Shown: in pieces, positions 1 to 7,185 of the stretch
How positions within the stretch are numbered: the stretch's first letter is position 1
Layout of the letters: each line of letters begins with the position of its first letter
NCBI GenBank assembly: GCA_024695315.1
Contig: JAILIJ010000167.1
Location: 1-11,967, forward strand
Reading direction: 5' to 3'
Origin: Bacteroidaceae bacterium
GTDB lineage: Bacteria > Bacteroidota > Bacteroidia > Bacteroidales > Bacteroidaceae
DNA length: 11,967 bases
The notes under the pieces: generated by a model
What the model saw: the letters and a program-made list of their open reading frames with translations, nothing else
What the model was told of the DNA's origin: nothing
Database searches by the model: none
Made by a program: the position numbers and the translations under genes

Positions 1-11
1 AAAAAAAGCTT

Positions 12-30
12 ATCAACAAGAGTTGATTTT
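12..30 (+). terminator. Weak hairpin with short T run, possible end of an upstream gene
   Basis: ATCAAC (12-17) and GTTGAT (22-27) form a perfect 6-bp stem around an AAGA loop, followed by three more Ts (28-30) and preceded by a run of seven As (1-7). This could be the terminator of a gene lying left of the window. The stem is short and A/T-rich and the T run is brief, so the call is tentative. It also overlaps the place where the -33 box of the next promoter should lie. Confidence 0.25.
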
Positions 31-41
31 GAAAAAATGCT

Positions 42-49
42 TAACTTTG
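42..49 (+). promoter_or_regulatory. Bacteroidetes-type -7 box for the oxidoreductase gene
   Basis: TAACTTTG at 42-49 matches the Bacteroidetes -7 consensus TAnnTTTG exactly. Transcription would start near 55-58, giving a leader of about 90 bases before the ATG at 146. The -33 box is poor: the nearest TTG (23-25) is only 16 bases upstream, shorter than the usual 19-21, so the match rests on the -7 element. Confidence 0.5.
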
Positions 50-55
50 CATTTC

Positions 56-73
56 CTATCTGTGGGCAGATAG
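56..73 (+). other. Perfect 7-bp stem-loop at the start of the oxidoreductase leader
   Basis: CTATCTG (56-62) and CAGATAG (67-73) pair perfectly around a TGGG loop. The element lies right at the predicted transcription start and has no T run after it, so it is unlikely to be a terminator. It may protect the 5' end of the mRNA or be chance. No protein-binding or riboswitch family was recognised. Confidence 0.35.
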
Positions 74-145
74 ATTTGAAAATAATCTTTTCAAGGAAGT
101 AATTCCTGAAAGTGATAGAAACGAATAAAAATTCCCGATAAATCA

Positions 146-1771
146 ATGATACAGGAATATCAGATTAGGCTGTTGCCAGAACAGGCAGCAAGCGAACAGA
201 ATATAAAAGCGTTCATCGCAAAGGATAAGGGTGTTGATGTTAGGACAATCAATGCCGTACGTGTACTCAAACGTGGTGTTGATGCAAGACAAAGAACTAT
301 TGTCATTAATCTCACCGTGAGGTGCTACATTAACGAGATGCCTCAAGATGATGAGTTTGAACGTACAGAATACCCTAATGTTGAGGGACGACCACAGGCT
401 GTTGTGGTAGGAGCGGGACCTGCAGGATTGTTTGCCGCCCTCAAACTCATAGAACTTGGGGTGCGACCTGTAGTCGTGGAGCGAGGAAAGTCTGTTCATG
501 ATCGACGTAAGGATATTGCCCTCATAAGTCGTGACCACAAGGTTAATCCTGAGAGTAACTATTCGTTTGGAGAAGGAGGTGCAGGAGCGTTCTCTGATGG
601 CAAACTATACACTCGTAGCAAGAAGAGAGGTAATGCAAATAAGATTCTCGATGTCTTCTGCCAGCATGGAGCTAGTACAAGCATACTCTCAGATTCTCAT
701 CCGCATCTAGGAACGGATAAGTTGCCAGGCATTATAGAGAATATGCGTAACACCATCATTCGTTGTGGAGGTGAGGTACATTTCGAGACCAAGATGACTG
801 GTTTGAAACTCGCCCAGACAGGTGTGCAAGGAGAAGAAAAAGTTGTTGGCATAGAATGTGTCACAGCAGAAGGAAGTGAGAAGGCTTTCAATGGACCAGT
901 GATACTTGCAACAGGACATTCTGCTCGCGACGTTTATAGATATCTCTACGGAGCCGGAATAGAAATAGAGGCAAAGGATATTGCTGTGGGAGTGCGTTTG
1001 GAGCACCCAAGTGAGTTAATTGATCAGATACAGTATCATAATCGTAACGGAAAAGGCAAGTATCTTCCTACTGCTGAGTATTCGTTCGTCACTCAGGTGA
1101 ATGGACGCGGAGTATATTCGTTTTGTATGTGTCCAGGAGGTACCGTGGTACCTGCAGCAAGTGGACCAAAACAGATTGTCGTCAACGGAATGTCGAACTC
1201 GCAGCGTAACTCGCCTTGGAGCAATAGTGGAATGGTCGTCGAATTGCATGTTGACGACTTGCAAGAAAGGTCACTGGCAGAATTGCCACCGCTTGAAGGA
1301 GTGGAGGTTAAGGGAGGTCCATTGGCCATGATGGAGTTTCAAGAGAGACTTGAGAAAACGGCATGGTTGCAAGGTAATATGAGACAGACGGCACCTGCAC
1401 AGAGAATGGCACATTTCGTCAATCGTAAAGGTAGCTACGACCTGCCTAAGTCATCGTATACCCCAGGATTGATTTCTACTCCAATACATTTCTGGATGCC
1501 TGAATTCATTTCTTCACGTTTGCAACAAGGATTCAAGAACTTCGGAGAGAGAAGCCACGGATTCCTTACTAATGAGGCTGTTCTCATTGGTGTGGAGACA
1601 AGAACGAGTGCACCTGTGCGTATCATCAGAGACAAGGAGACGTTGCAGCACTTGAGGGTGCAGGGATTGTTCCCAGCAGGAGAGGGCGCAGGATATGCAG
1701 GCGGCATTGTGTCGGCTGGTATGGATGGCGAACGATGTGCAGAAATGCTTGCTCAATATCTTATGAACTAA
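146..1771 (+). CDS. NAD(P)/FAD-dependent oxidoreductase, COG2509-like
   Basis: This 541-residue cytoplasmic flavoprotein probably binds FAD and transfers electrons, but its substrate is unknown. The dinucleotide-binding motif GAGPAG lies at residues 89-94 and is followed by VVVERG (109-114), the end of a Rossmann beta-alpha-beta unit. GEGGAGAFSDGKL (142-154) is typical of this family. ATGHSARD near residue 255 and GEGAGYAGG (512-520), close to the C-terminus, are further FAD-contact motifs. Residues 1-80 precede the Rossmann fold and form a separate small domain, seen in relatives but of unclear role. No signal peptide or membrane segment is visible. The ATG at 146 is preferred because the N-terminal domain is family-like and the leader is A/T-rich. 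The next gene is 164 bases away, so it is probably transcribed alone. Family assignment is firm; function is open. Confidence 0.88.
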   Translation: MIQEYQIRLLPEQAASEQNIKAFIAKDKGVDVRTINAVRVLKRGVDARQRTIVINLTVRCYINEMPQDDEFERTEYPNVEGRPQAVVVGAGPAGLFAALKLIELGVRPVVVERGKSVHDRRKDIALISRDHKVNPESNYSFGEGGAGAFSDGKLYTRSKKRGNANKILDVFCQHGASTSILSDSHPHLGTDKLPGIIENMRNTIIRCGGEVHFETKMTGLKLAQTGVQGEEKVVGIECVTAEGSEKAFNGPVILATGHSARDVYRYLYGAGIEIEAKDIAVGVRLEHPSELIDQIQYHNRNGKGKYLPTAEYSFVTQVNGRGVYSFCMCPGGTVVPAASGPKQIVVNGMSNSQRNSPWSNSGMVVELHVDDLQERSLAELPPLEGVEVKGGPLAMMEFQERLEKTAWLQGNMRQTAPAQRMAHFVNRKGSYDLPKSSYTPGLISTPIHFWMPEFISSRLQQGFKNFGERSHGFLTNEAVLIGVETRTSAPVRIIRDKETLQHLRVQGLFPAGEGAGYAGGIVSAGMDGERCAEMLAQYLMN

Positions 1772-1807
1772 GTGAAAAAGTGAAGAATGAAGAGTGAAGA
1801 ATGAATA
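1772..1807 (+). repeat. Tandem GTGAAGAATGAAGA-type short repeats
   Basis: Directly after the oxidoreductase stop codon, a 14-bp unit occurs twice in tandem: GTGAAGAATGAAGA (1780-1793) and GTGAAGAATGAATA (1794-1807), with one difference. A degenerate partial copy, GTGAAAAA, precedes them at 1772-1779. Similar purine-rich GTGAA/GAATGAA runs occur in Bacteroidales intergenic DNA (from memory). No coding role is evident. The rest of the gap, to 1935, is pyrimidine-rich and holds no gene. Confidence 0.6.
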
Positions 1808-1906
1808 ATTGTTTGTTTTGGTATACTACCGCAACAACTATCGTCTTTCTTTTACCTTCTAACTTCTCTTTAGATTCTTGTAAGATTTCTTAATCTTCTC
1901 ATCCCC

Positions 1907-1914
1907 TAACTTTA
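1907..1914 (+). promoter_or_regulatory. Possible -7 box upstream of the GH105-tex pair
   Basis: TAACTTTA (1907-1914) matches TAnnTTTG at all but the last position and lies 21 bases before the ATG at 1936. A TTG at 1878-1880 is the nearest -33 candidate, but its 26-base spacing is long. If used, transcription would start about 15 bases before the gene. This is a weak candidate. Confidence 0.3.
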
Positions 1915-1935
1915 AATTGACTAAAACAAAAGAAA

Positions 1936-3159
1936 ATGAAAAGACTACTATTTGTTATTGTTCTTGCGACGTGCTGCCTACAACAGGCGTTCGCACAGTC
2001 GAAGACGGAAAAGTTGATCCACAAGATTATCGTGTCGGAAATGTCAAGACATAAAGAAGCTTGGATGATTGACGCACCGAAACAACCTAAGTGGAATTAC
2101 ACCCAGGGACTCGAATTGAAAGCTATGCTCGACTATGCTGACACCCAGGACGAGGCATACAGGAATATGATATATAGTTATGCGGAAGGCTATACAGATA
2201 AACTTATCGGAGAGAATGGAGTCATCTACAAATACAAGATGGCAGACTTCAAACTCGATGCCATAAACAGCGGTAAATTGTTGTTTAGAATTAACGAATA
2301 TGCCAATAAACCTAAGTACAAGATGGCGCTGGACACACTAAGACGTCAGCTTGAACTGCAACCAAGAACACAGGACGGCGGATTCTGGCATAAGACGATA
2401 TATCCTGAACAGATGTGGCTCGACGGACTCTATATGTCTGCGCCTTTCTATGCTGAATATGCTCAGTGGTATGAGGCGGGAGAAAAGCAGGCCATGAGTA
2501 TGGATGATGTGGAACATCAGTTCTGTCTTATATATAACCGTACTTACTGCAAGAAGTGTAACTTGCTCCATCATGCTTGGGATGCAGACTCGGTGCAGTC
2601 ATGGGCAAGCAAGAAGACTGGACGAAGTGAACATGCCTGGGGAAGGGCTGAGGGATGGTATCTCATGGCACTCGTCGATTACTTGGAGATTTTCCAAAAT
2701 AAGAGCTCTAAATATTTCGCACAGGAGCAGGGGGTAGTTGACTCCTTAGCTTACATATTACAGAGTCTATGTAGTAGGATGCTTGAACTGCAAGACCCAG
2801 AAAAGGGAGCTTGGAAGCAGGTTCTCGATTGCCCAGACAAACCAGACAATTACTACGAAATGTCTGTCACTCCGATGACGGCATACGTGTTCCTGAAAGG
2901 AGTACGACTGGGATATCTGGATGAGGCTTATGTCAAGGCTGCAAAACTTGCACTTGATGGAATAGAGAAATACTTCTGCTATGAGGACGATTACGGAAAT
3001 GTGAACCTCAGGGACGTGTGTGCTGTGGCAGGATTGAGCGACGATAGAAATGGTAGTTATGAATATTATATAGGGGAGAAGCGAGTGGAGAATGACCCTA
3101 AGGGTATAGGACCTTGGATTATGGCTCTAACAGAACTCTCAAAACTAGAACATAAATGA
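1936..3159 (+). CDS. Secreted glycoside hydrolase family 105 (unsaturated glycuronyl/rhamnogalacturonyl hydrolase)
   Basis: The 407-residue product resembles YteR/RhiN-type GH105 enzymes, which remove the unsaturated uronic acid left at the non-reducing end of pectin-type oligosaccharides after lyase cleavage. Residues 1-20 look like a signal peptide: KR, a hydrophobic core, then AFA before Gln21. This predicts periplasmic export. Cys13 and Cys14 make a lipobox conceivable, but LATC fits poorly. The (alpha/alpha)6-barrel motifs follow in order: WNYTQGLELKAM from 53, LDAINSGKLLF from 107, MWLDGLYM with likely catalytic Asp163, HHAWD (212-216) and WGRAEGWYLMALVD (235-248). All expected motifs are present and the length suits the family. 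No polysaccharide lyase, SusC/SusD pair or regulator is nearby, so the natural substrate cannot be inferred. Its stop codon overlaps the start of tex. Arginine codons are mainly AGA/AGG (10 of 15). Confidence 0.88.
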   Translation: MKRLLFVIVLATCCLQQAFAQSKTEKLIHKIIVSEMSRHKEAWMIDAPKQPKWNYTQGLELKAMLDYADTQDEAYRNMIYSYAEGYTDKLIGENGVIYKYKMADFKLDAINSGKLLFRINEYANKPKYKMALDTLRRQLELQPRTQDGGFWHKTIYPEQMWLDGLYMSAPFYAEYAQWYEAGEKQAMSMDDVEHQFCLIYNRTYCKKCNLLHHAWDADSVQSWASKKTGRSEHAWGRAEGWYLMALVDYLEIFQNKSSKYFAQEQGVVDSLAYILQSLCSRMLELQDPEKGAWKQVLDCPDKPDNYYEMSVTPMTAYVFLKGVRLGYLDEAYVKAAKLALDGIEKYFCYEDDYGNVNLRDVCAVAGLSDDRNGSYEYYIGEKRVENDPKGIGPWIMALTELSKLEHK

Positions 3160-5312
3160 ATTTAATATTTCCAAAACTTATTGCTAAAGCTACTGGCATC
3201 AGTGAACGTCAGGTGGCTAATACTGTGGAACTTTTAGAAGAGGGATGTACCATTCCTTTCATCAGCCGATATCGTAAGGAGGCGACGGGAACGCTCGATG
3301 AGGTGCAGGTGGCAAGTGTGAGTGATAACCTTAACAAACTCAAAGAGACTGAGAAACGTAAGGAGACTATTCTTAAGACTATTGAGGAACAAGGAAAGTT
3401 GACGCCTGAACTTAAGGCACGTATCGACGCATCATGGGATGCTACGGAACTTGAGGATATATATCTGCCATTTAAGCCTAAACGTAAAACGAAGGCGGAA
3501 GTGGCACGACAGAAGGGATTGGAGCCTTTGGCTACGTTCCTACTCATGCAGAACCCAAATGCGGATGTGGATAAGAAGGTTAAGGAGTTTATCTCTGAAG
3601 AGAAGGGCGTGAAGAGTGCCGATGAGGCTATTCAGGGAGCTCAGGACATTATTGCTGAGATGGTCAGCGAGAGTGAAGAGGCACGTAATATCGTTCGCTT
3701 CAACTTCAAGAAGGATGCGGTAATCACATCTAAAGTCATCAAACCTAAGAAGGAAGATGAGGAATGGGAGGCTAAATCACAGAAGTTCCGCGATTACTTT
3801 GACTTCTCAGAAAAACTGAATAAGTGTGCATCACATAGATTGTTGGCGATGAGACGCGGTGAAACTGAAGGGGTGCTAAGAGTTAGCATTAGTGGTGACG
3901 ATGAGAGGTGTCTCGACCGTCTTGACAGACAGTTCTTGCGTAACTCAGGCAAATGTGCCGAATTGGTGTGGGACGCGGTGGAGGATTCTTTCAAGAGACT
4001 CATTAAGCCAAGCATAGAGACGGAGTTTGCAAAGTCAAGCAAGGAATTGGCAGACCAAGAGGCAATAAGAATATTTGTTAAAAATCTTGAACAGCTATTG
4101 ATGTCTGCTCCTCTCGGACAGAAACGTGTGCTAGGTATTGACCCTGGATTCAGAACAGGATGTAAGGTGGTATGTCTCGACGCAGAGGGTAATTTGTTAC
4201 ATAATGAGGCTATTTATCCTCATCCTCCTAAGAGTGACAGAGCGGCTGCAGGAAATAAGATTTGGACTCTCGTCAAGCAATATAAGATTGAGGCTATATC
4301 TATAGGTAATGGTACGGCAAGTCGTGAGACGGAGGAGTTCGTCAATGGACTCGGACTCCCTGAAAGTGTACAGGTGTTTGTGGTAAGCGAGGATGGAGCA
4401 TCTATATATTCTGCTTCTAAGGTAGCACGCGACGAGTTCCCTGACTATGATGTTACGGTGCGTGGAGCGGTATCGATCGGACGCCGACTTATGGACCCAC
4501 TTGCCGAACTCGTGAAGATTGACCCTAACTCTATCGGAGTAGGACAGTATCAGAAGGATGTAGATCAGAAGGAACTCAAACATTCTCTCGACCAAACAGT
4601 GGAGATGTGCGTGAATAAGGTGGGCGTAAATGTTAATACGGCATCTAAACATCTTCTTACTTATATATCTGGATTGGGACCTACGATAGCTCAGAATATC
4701 GTTGACTATCGTGCGCAGAATGGAGCCTTTACAAGCCGTAAGGAACTGCTGAAAGTCCCTAAACTCGGTCCAAAGGCCTTCGAACAGGCTGCAGGATTCT
4801 TGCGCGTCAGCGGAGGAAAGCAACCGCTCGATAATAGTGCTGTTCACCCTGAAAGCTATCCTATCGTGGAGAAGATGGCTAAGGACCAAAAGTGTACTGT
4901 GGAGGAACTTTTGAAGAATAAGGAAGTACGTGCTAATATTGACATAAAGAAATATGTGACTGATAAAGTGGGACTTCCTACACTCAATGATATCATGCAG
5001 GAGCTTGATAAGCCAGGTCGCGATCCTCGACAGCAGTTGCAGGCTTTCGCTTTCTCAAAGGATGTAAAAGAACTTGAGGACGTTCAGCCAGGAATGATTC
5101 TGCCGGGAATAATCACAAATGTTACTAACTTTGGATGCTTTGTAGATGTTGGCGTACATACTAAAGGACTCGTACATGTTAGCGAATTGGCAGACCACTT
5201 CGTGAAGGACCCAGCAAGTGAAGTACAGTTGCATCAGCATGTGCAGGTCAAGGTGATAAGCGTCGATTTACAGAGGCAACGCTTGGCTCTATCAATGAAA
5301 GGTATAGATTAA
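3156..5312 (+). CDS. tex: Tex, S1-domain RNA-binding transcription accessory protein
   Basis: This 718-residue cytoplasmic protein is a full-length Tex, a conserved RNA-binding factor related to eukaryotic Spt6 and linked to transcription and RNA handling. The order of domains is classic. An N-terminal helical region spans about 1-310, with ISRYRKEATGTLDE near residue 35. The YqgF/RNase H-like domain begins at RVLGIDPGFRTG, with Asp329. A helix-hairpin-helix region lies near 489-552 (VGVNVNTAS, SGLGPTIAQNIVDYR, VPKLGPKAFEQAAGFLRV). A C-terminal S1 domain spans about 644-716 (GMILPGIITNVTNFGCFVDVG). The size is slightly below the 770-780 residues of proteobacterial Tex, with nothing obviously missing. 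The ATG overlaps the GH105 stop as ATGA, so translation is probably coupled. No promoter was seen directly upstream. Confidence 0.96.
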   Translation: MNLIFPKLIAKATGISERQVANTVELLEEGCTIPFISRYRKEATGTLDEVQVASVSDNLNKLKETEKRKETILKTIEEQGKLTPELKARIDASWDATELEDIYLPFKPKRKTKAEVARQKGLEPLATFLLMQNPNADVDKKVKEFISEEKGVKSADEAIQGAQDIIAEMVSESEEARNIVRFNFKKDAVITSKVIKPKKEDEEWEAKSQKFRDYFDFSEKLNKCASHRLLAMRRGETEGVLRVSISGDDERCLDRLDRQFLRNSGKCAELVWDAVEDSFKRLIKPSIETEFAKSSKELADQEAIRIFVKNLEQLLMSAPLGQKRVLGIDPGFRTGCKVVCLDAEGNLLHNEAIYPHPPKSDRAAAGNKIWTLVKQYKIEAISIGNGTASRETEEFVNGLGLPESVQVFVVSEDGASIYSASKVARDEFPDYDVTVRGAVSIGRRLMDPLAELVKIDPNSIGVGQYQKDVDQKELKHSLDQTVEMCVNKVGVNVNTASKHLLTYISGLGPTIAQNIVDYRAQNGAFTSRKELLKVPKLGPKAFEQAAGFLRVSGGKQPLDNSAVHPESYPIVEKMAKDQKCTVEELLKNKEVRANIDIKKYVTDKVGLPTLNDIMQELDKPGRDPRQQLQAFAFSKDVKELEDVQPGMILPGIITNVTNFGCFVDVGVHTKGLVHVSELADHFVKDPASEVQLHQHVQVKVISVDLQRQRLALSMKGID

Positions 5313-5318
5313 AATGGA

Positions 5319-5350
5319 TGCAGAATTGGTCGAAAAGTGACAATTCTGTG
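5319..5350 (+). other. Stem-loop after tex without a T run
   Basis: CAGAATTG (5321-5328) and CAATTCTG (5341-5348) form a perfect 8-bp stem. Two G-T pairs could extend it outward, and an inner GTC/GAC pairing with one bulged G is an alternative. The element starts a few bases after the tex stop. It is followed by TGAAAAAG, not Ts, so it is not a standard intrinsic terminator. It could mark the 3' end of the mRNA by another route. Confidence 0.4.
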
Positions 5351-5367
5351 AAAAAGTTGAGTGAATG

Positions 5368-5400
5368 TTGCTCTCTTTTCTATTATAATATTTATCTTTG
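5368..5400 (+). promoter_or_regulatory. Bacteroidetes-type promoter for the nucleotidyltransferase gene
   Basis: TATCTTTG at 5393-5400 matches TAnnTTTG exactly. A TTG at 5368-5370, 22 bases upstream, is a fair -33 partner. Transcription would start near 5407, leaving a leader of about 40 bases. Together with the terminator at 6392-6422, this makes the downstream gene an independent unit. Confidence 0.6.
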
Positions 5401-5444
5401 CACATTGAAATTATATCAAATAAATAAAATATAACATCAAAATT

Positions 5445-6365
5445 ATGAAACCAACACTTTTTCTTCTTGCTGCTGGTATGGGTAGCCGTTATGGCGGTCT
5501 TAAGCAGCTCGATGGTCTAGGACCTAATGGAGAAACTATTATGGATTACTCAATCTACGACGCTGTTAAGGCTGGATTCGGTAAGATTGTATGGGTTATC
5601 CGTAAGGATTTTGAAGAGCAGTTCCGCACTCAGATTCTCGCTAAGTATCAGGGAGTAGTTCCTTGCGAACTCTGCTTCCAGAGCATTGACGCTTTACCTG
5701 CAGGATTCAAGTGCCCAGAGGGACGTGTTAAGCCTTGGGGTACTAATCACGCAGTACTTATGGGTAAGGACGTTATCAAGGAACCTTTCGCTGTTATCAA
5801 CTGTGACGACTTCTACGGACGTGACGCTTTCATGCAGATCGGTAAGTTCCTTTCAGAACTTCCTGACGGTTCTAAGAATAAGTATGCAATGGTAGGTTTC
5901 CGTTGCTGCAATACTCTTTCTGAAAATGGTTCTGTTGCTCGTGGTGTTTGTGTTTATGACAATAACCGCCACCTCTCTGACGTTGTTGAGCGTACAGAAA
6001 TCATGCGTCAGGCTGACAAGAACAACGCTATCTGTTTCAAGGACGAGAAGGGTGAGTGGATTCCACTCGAGGAGAATGTTCCTGTTTCTATGAATATGTG
6101 GGGATTCACTCCTGACTACTTCCAGTATTCTGAAGAGTATTTCAAGGAGTTCCTTGCAGATCCTAAGAATATGGAGAACCTCAAGGCTGAGTTCTTTATT
6201 CCACTTATGGTTAATAAGCTCATCAACGACGGTACTGCTTCTGTTGAGGTACTCGATACTACTTCTAAGTGGTTTGGAGTAACTTACGCTGCTGACCGTG
6301 ACGATACTGTAGCTCGTATTGCTAAGCTTGTTGCTGACGGAGTATATCCAAACAAGCTATTCTAA
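5445..6365 (+). CDS. Sugar-type nucleotidyltransferase (NTP transferase family)
   Basis: The 306-residue cytoplasmic enzyme belongs to the NTP_transferase fold that joins a sugar 1-phosphate to a nucleoside triphosphate, releasing pyrophosphate. The N-terminal signature LLAAGMGSRYGGLKQL (7-22) carries the glycine-rich loop, Arg15 and Lys20 that bind the nucleotide. KPWGTNHAVL (96-105) resembles the GTAHAL segment, and VINCDDFYG (117-125) supplies the likely metal-binding Asp121/Asp122. No hexapeptide repeat domain follows, so it appears to be a transferase alone. The sugar and nucleotide cannot be read from the sequence, and no sugar-pathway neighbour helps. It has its own promoter and terminator. 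All 12 arginines use CGT or CGC, unlike the upstream genes, which suggests strong expression. The start has an A-rich leader without a Shine-Dalgarno site, as is usual in this phylum. Confidence 0.85.
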   Translation: MKPTLFLLAAGMGSRYGGLKQLDGLGPNGETIMDYSIYDAVKAGFGKIVWVIRKDFEEQFRTQILAKYQGVVPCELCFQSIDALPAGFKCPEGRVKPWGTNHAVLMGKDVIKEPFAVINCDDFYGRDAFMQIGKFLSELPDGSKNKYAMVGFRCCNTLSENGSVARGVCVYDNNRHLSDVVERTEIMRQADKNNAICFKDEKGEWIPLEENVPVSMNMWGFTPDYFQYSEEYFKEFLADPKNMENLKAEFFIPLMVNKLINDGTASVEVLDTTSKWFGVTYAADRDDTVARIAKLVADGVYPNKLF

Positions 6366-6391
6366 TTTGATTCTATAGAAGCAAATATAGG

Positions 6392-6422
6392 GGCTGCACA
6401 ATAATTGTGTGCAGCCTTTTTT
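6392..6422 (+). terminator. Intrinsic terminator of the nucleotidyltransferase gene
   Basis: GGCTGCACA (6392-6400) pairs perfectly with TGTGCAGCC (6408-6416) around a 7-base loop, followed directly by six Ts (6417-6422). It starts 27 bases after the stop codon. The G/C-rich 9-bp stem and T run make this one of the two clearest terminators in the window. Confidence 0.9.
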
Positions 6423-6443
6423 GTTCCTACATGAAAAAAAAGA

Positions 6444-6462
6444 ACAATAACATTTTTATTGT
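6444..6462 (+). other. Inverted repeat upstream of the ftsB-like promoter
   Basis: ACAATAA (6444-6450) and TTATTGT (6456-6462) form a perfect 7-bp dyad around CATTT. A second pair, CCTAC (6426-6430) and GTAGG (6461-6465), encloses it and overlaps its right arm. Both lie between the preceding terminator and the next promoter. They may be an operator or only A/T-rich chance symmetry; no known regulator site was recognised. Confidence 0.3.
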
Positions 6463-6475
6463 AGGCTTTAAACGC

Positions 6476-6483
6476 TAACTTTG
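6476..6483 (+). promoter_or_regulatory. Bacteroidetes-type -7 box for the ftsB-like gene pair
   Basis: TAACTTTG (6476-6483) matches TAnnTTTG exactly. A T run at 6453-6457 lies at about the right distance for a poor -33 box. Transcription would start near 6490, about 17 bases before the ATG at 6507. The box sits inside an inverted repeat, AAACGC (6470-6475) and GCGTTT (6486-6491), which could let a repressor cover it. Confidence 0.55.
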
Positions 6484-6506
6484 TGGCGTTTTATAGAAAG
6501 TGAATT

Positions 6507-6818
6507 ATGAATATAGAGATTAAACATCTGCTTTTCTACTCAAAATCCAAATGGGTCATTGCAACACTGGTATTTGTGATCTTTACAGGGTTTGTAGGGG
6601 ATAGTTGCCTGATTCGACGATACGAAAATAATATGGAAATATCAAGATTGTCAGACGAAATAGAGTTCTATAAGAATAAATATGAGACTGATAAGGCTAC
6701 TCTCGAAAGATTTAAGTCGGACCCTGAAGCTGTTGTAGAGGTCGCAAGGAAAAAATACTATATGAAGACTCGCAATGAGGATATTTTTATTATAGAAGAG
6801 AAAAATGACAAAGAATAA
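6507..6818 (+). CDS. Septum formation initiator family protein (DivIC/FtsB-like)
   Basis: The 103-residue protein has the layout of DivIC/FtsB, small bitopic proteins of the divisome that bridge FtsL and FtsQ/DivIB to activate septal wall synthesis. A short cytoplasmic N-terminus precedes one membrane helix (about 16-31). A polar, charged segment (about 38-70) with heptad-like hydrophobic residues is probably a coiled coil. The C-terminal DPEAVVEVARKKYYM (72-86), followed by EDIFII (91-96), closely matches the conserved end of the family, where a proline, an AR-x-KY block and a final hydrophobic strand recur. It begins its own transcript and overlaps the next gene by 14 bases. Sequence alone does not separate FtsB from DivIC, so no symbol is given. 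Confidence 0.85.
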   Translation: MNIEIKHLLFYSKSKWVIATLVFVIFTGFVGDSCLIRRYENNMEISRLSDEIEFYKNKYETDKATLERFKSDPEAVVEVARKKYYMKTRNEDIFIIEEKNDKE

Positions 6819-7185
6819 AATAATGGGGTATGTGGAGATACTCGGTGAGACGGTCGTGACATTAGCCGCGGCTCTTTGGATTACAAAACAAGAATGGGTA
6901 CCATACGTCTTCGCTGCAGGAACCATCATATTCGCTGTCGGACGACTTGCTGTGCAGCAGCAGATGAAAGAGGATTCTATCACTCTGAAAAGACTGTATA
7001 GACAACGCGCCTTTGCCGTTTTCGTACTTTTAGCATGTGCTGCACTTATGTTCGCAAAGAACGGATTTTATTTCGGATATAATGTCTATATCACAAATTC
7101 TTCATGGCTCTTGTTGTTCATCGTATTTGTAATTATTGAAGTCTATACTGCATTTAGAATACCTTCGGAACTTAAAAAAAGTTAA
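6805..7185 (+). CDS. Unrecognised small membrane protein with four predicted helices
   Basis: I do not recognise a function for this 126-residue protein. Hydrophobic stretches at about 9-26, 32-50, 69-84 and 100-116 suggest four membrane helices. The central loop (54-68) holds Lys55, Lys62, Arg63, Arg66 and Arg68, so by the positive-inside rule it should face the cytoplasm. No catalytic motif is visible. The chosen ATG overlaps the ftsB-like gene by 14 bases. A second in-frame ATG at 6823 (Met7) would leave 4 bases of space instead and is equally possible. Tight linkage to a divisome gene suggests co-expression and perhaps an envelope role, but this is inference from position only. A probable terminator overlaps its stop codon. 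Confidence 0.75.
   Translation: MTKNKIMGYVEILGETVVTLAAALWITKQEWVPYVFAAGTIIFAVGRLAVQQQMKEDSITLKRLYRQRAFAVFVLLACAALMFAKNGFYFGYNVYITNSSWLLLFIVFVIIEVYTAFRIPSELKKS

Noticed and set aside
4197..4889. 230-codon open frame on the minus strand inside tex
   Set aside because: It lies wholly antisense to the conserved YqgF and HhH coding regions, has no recognisable domain, and its residue composition looks like a complement of tex codons.
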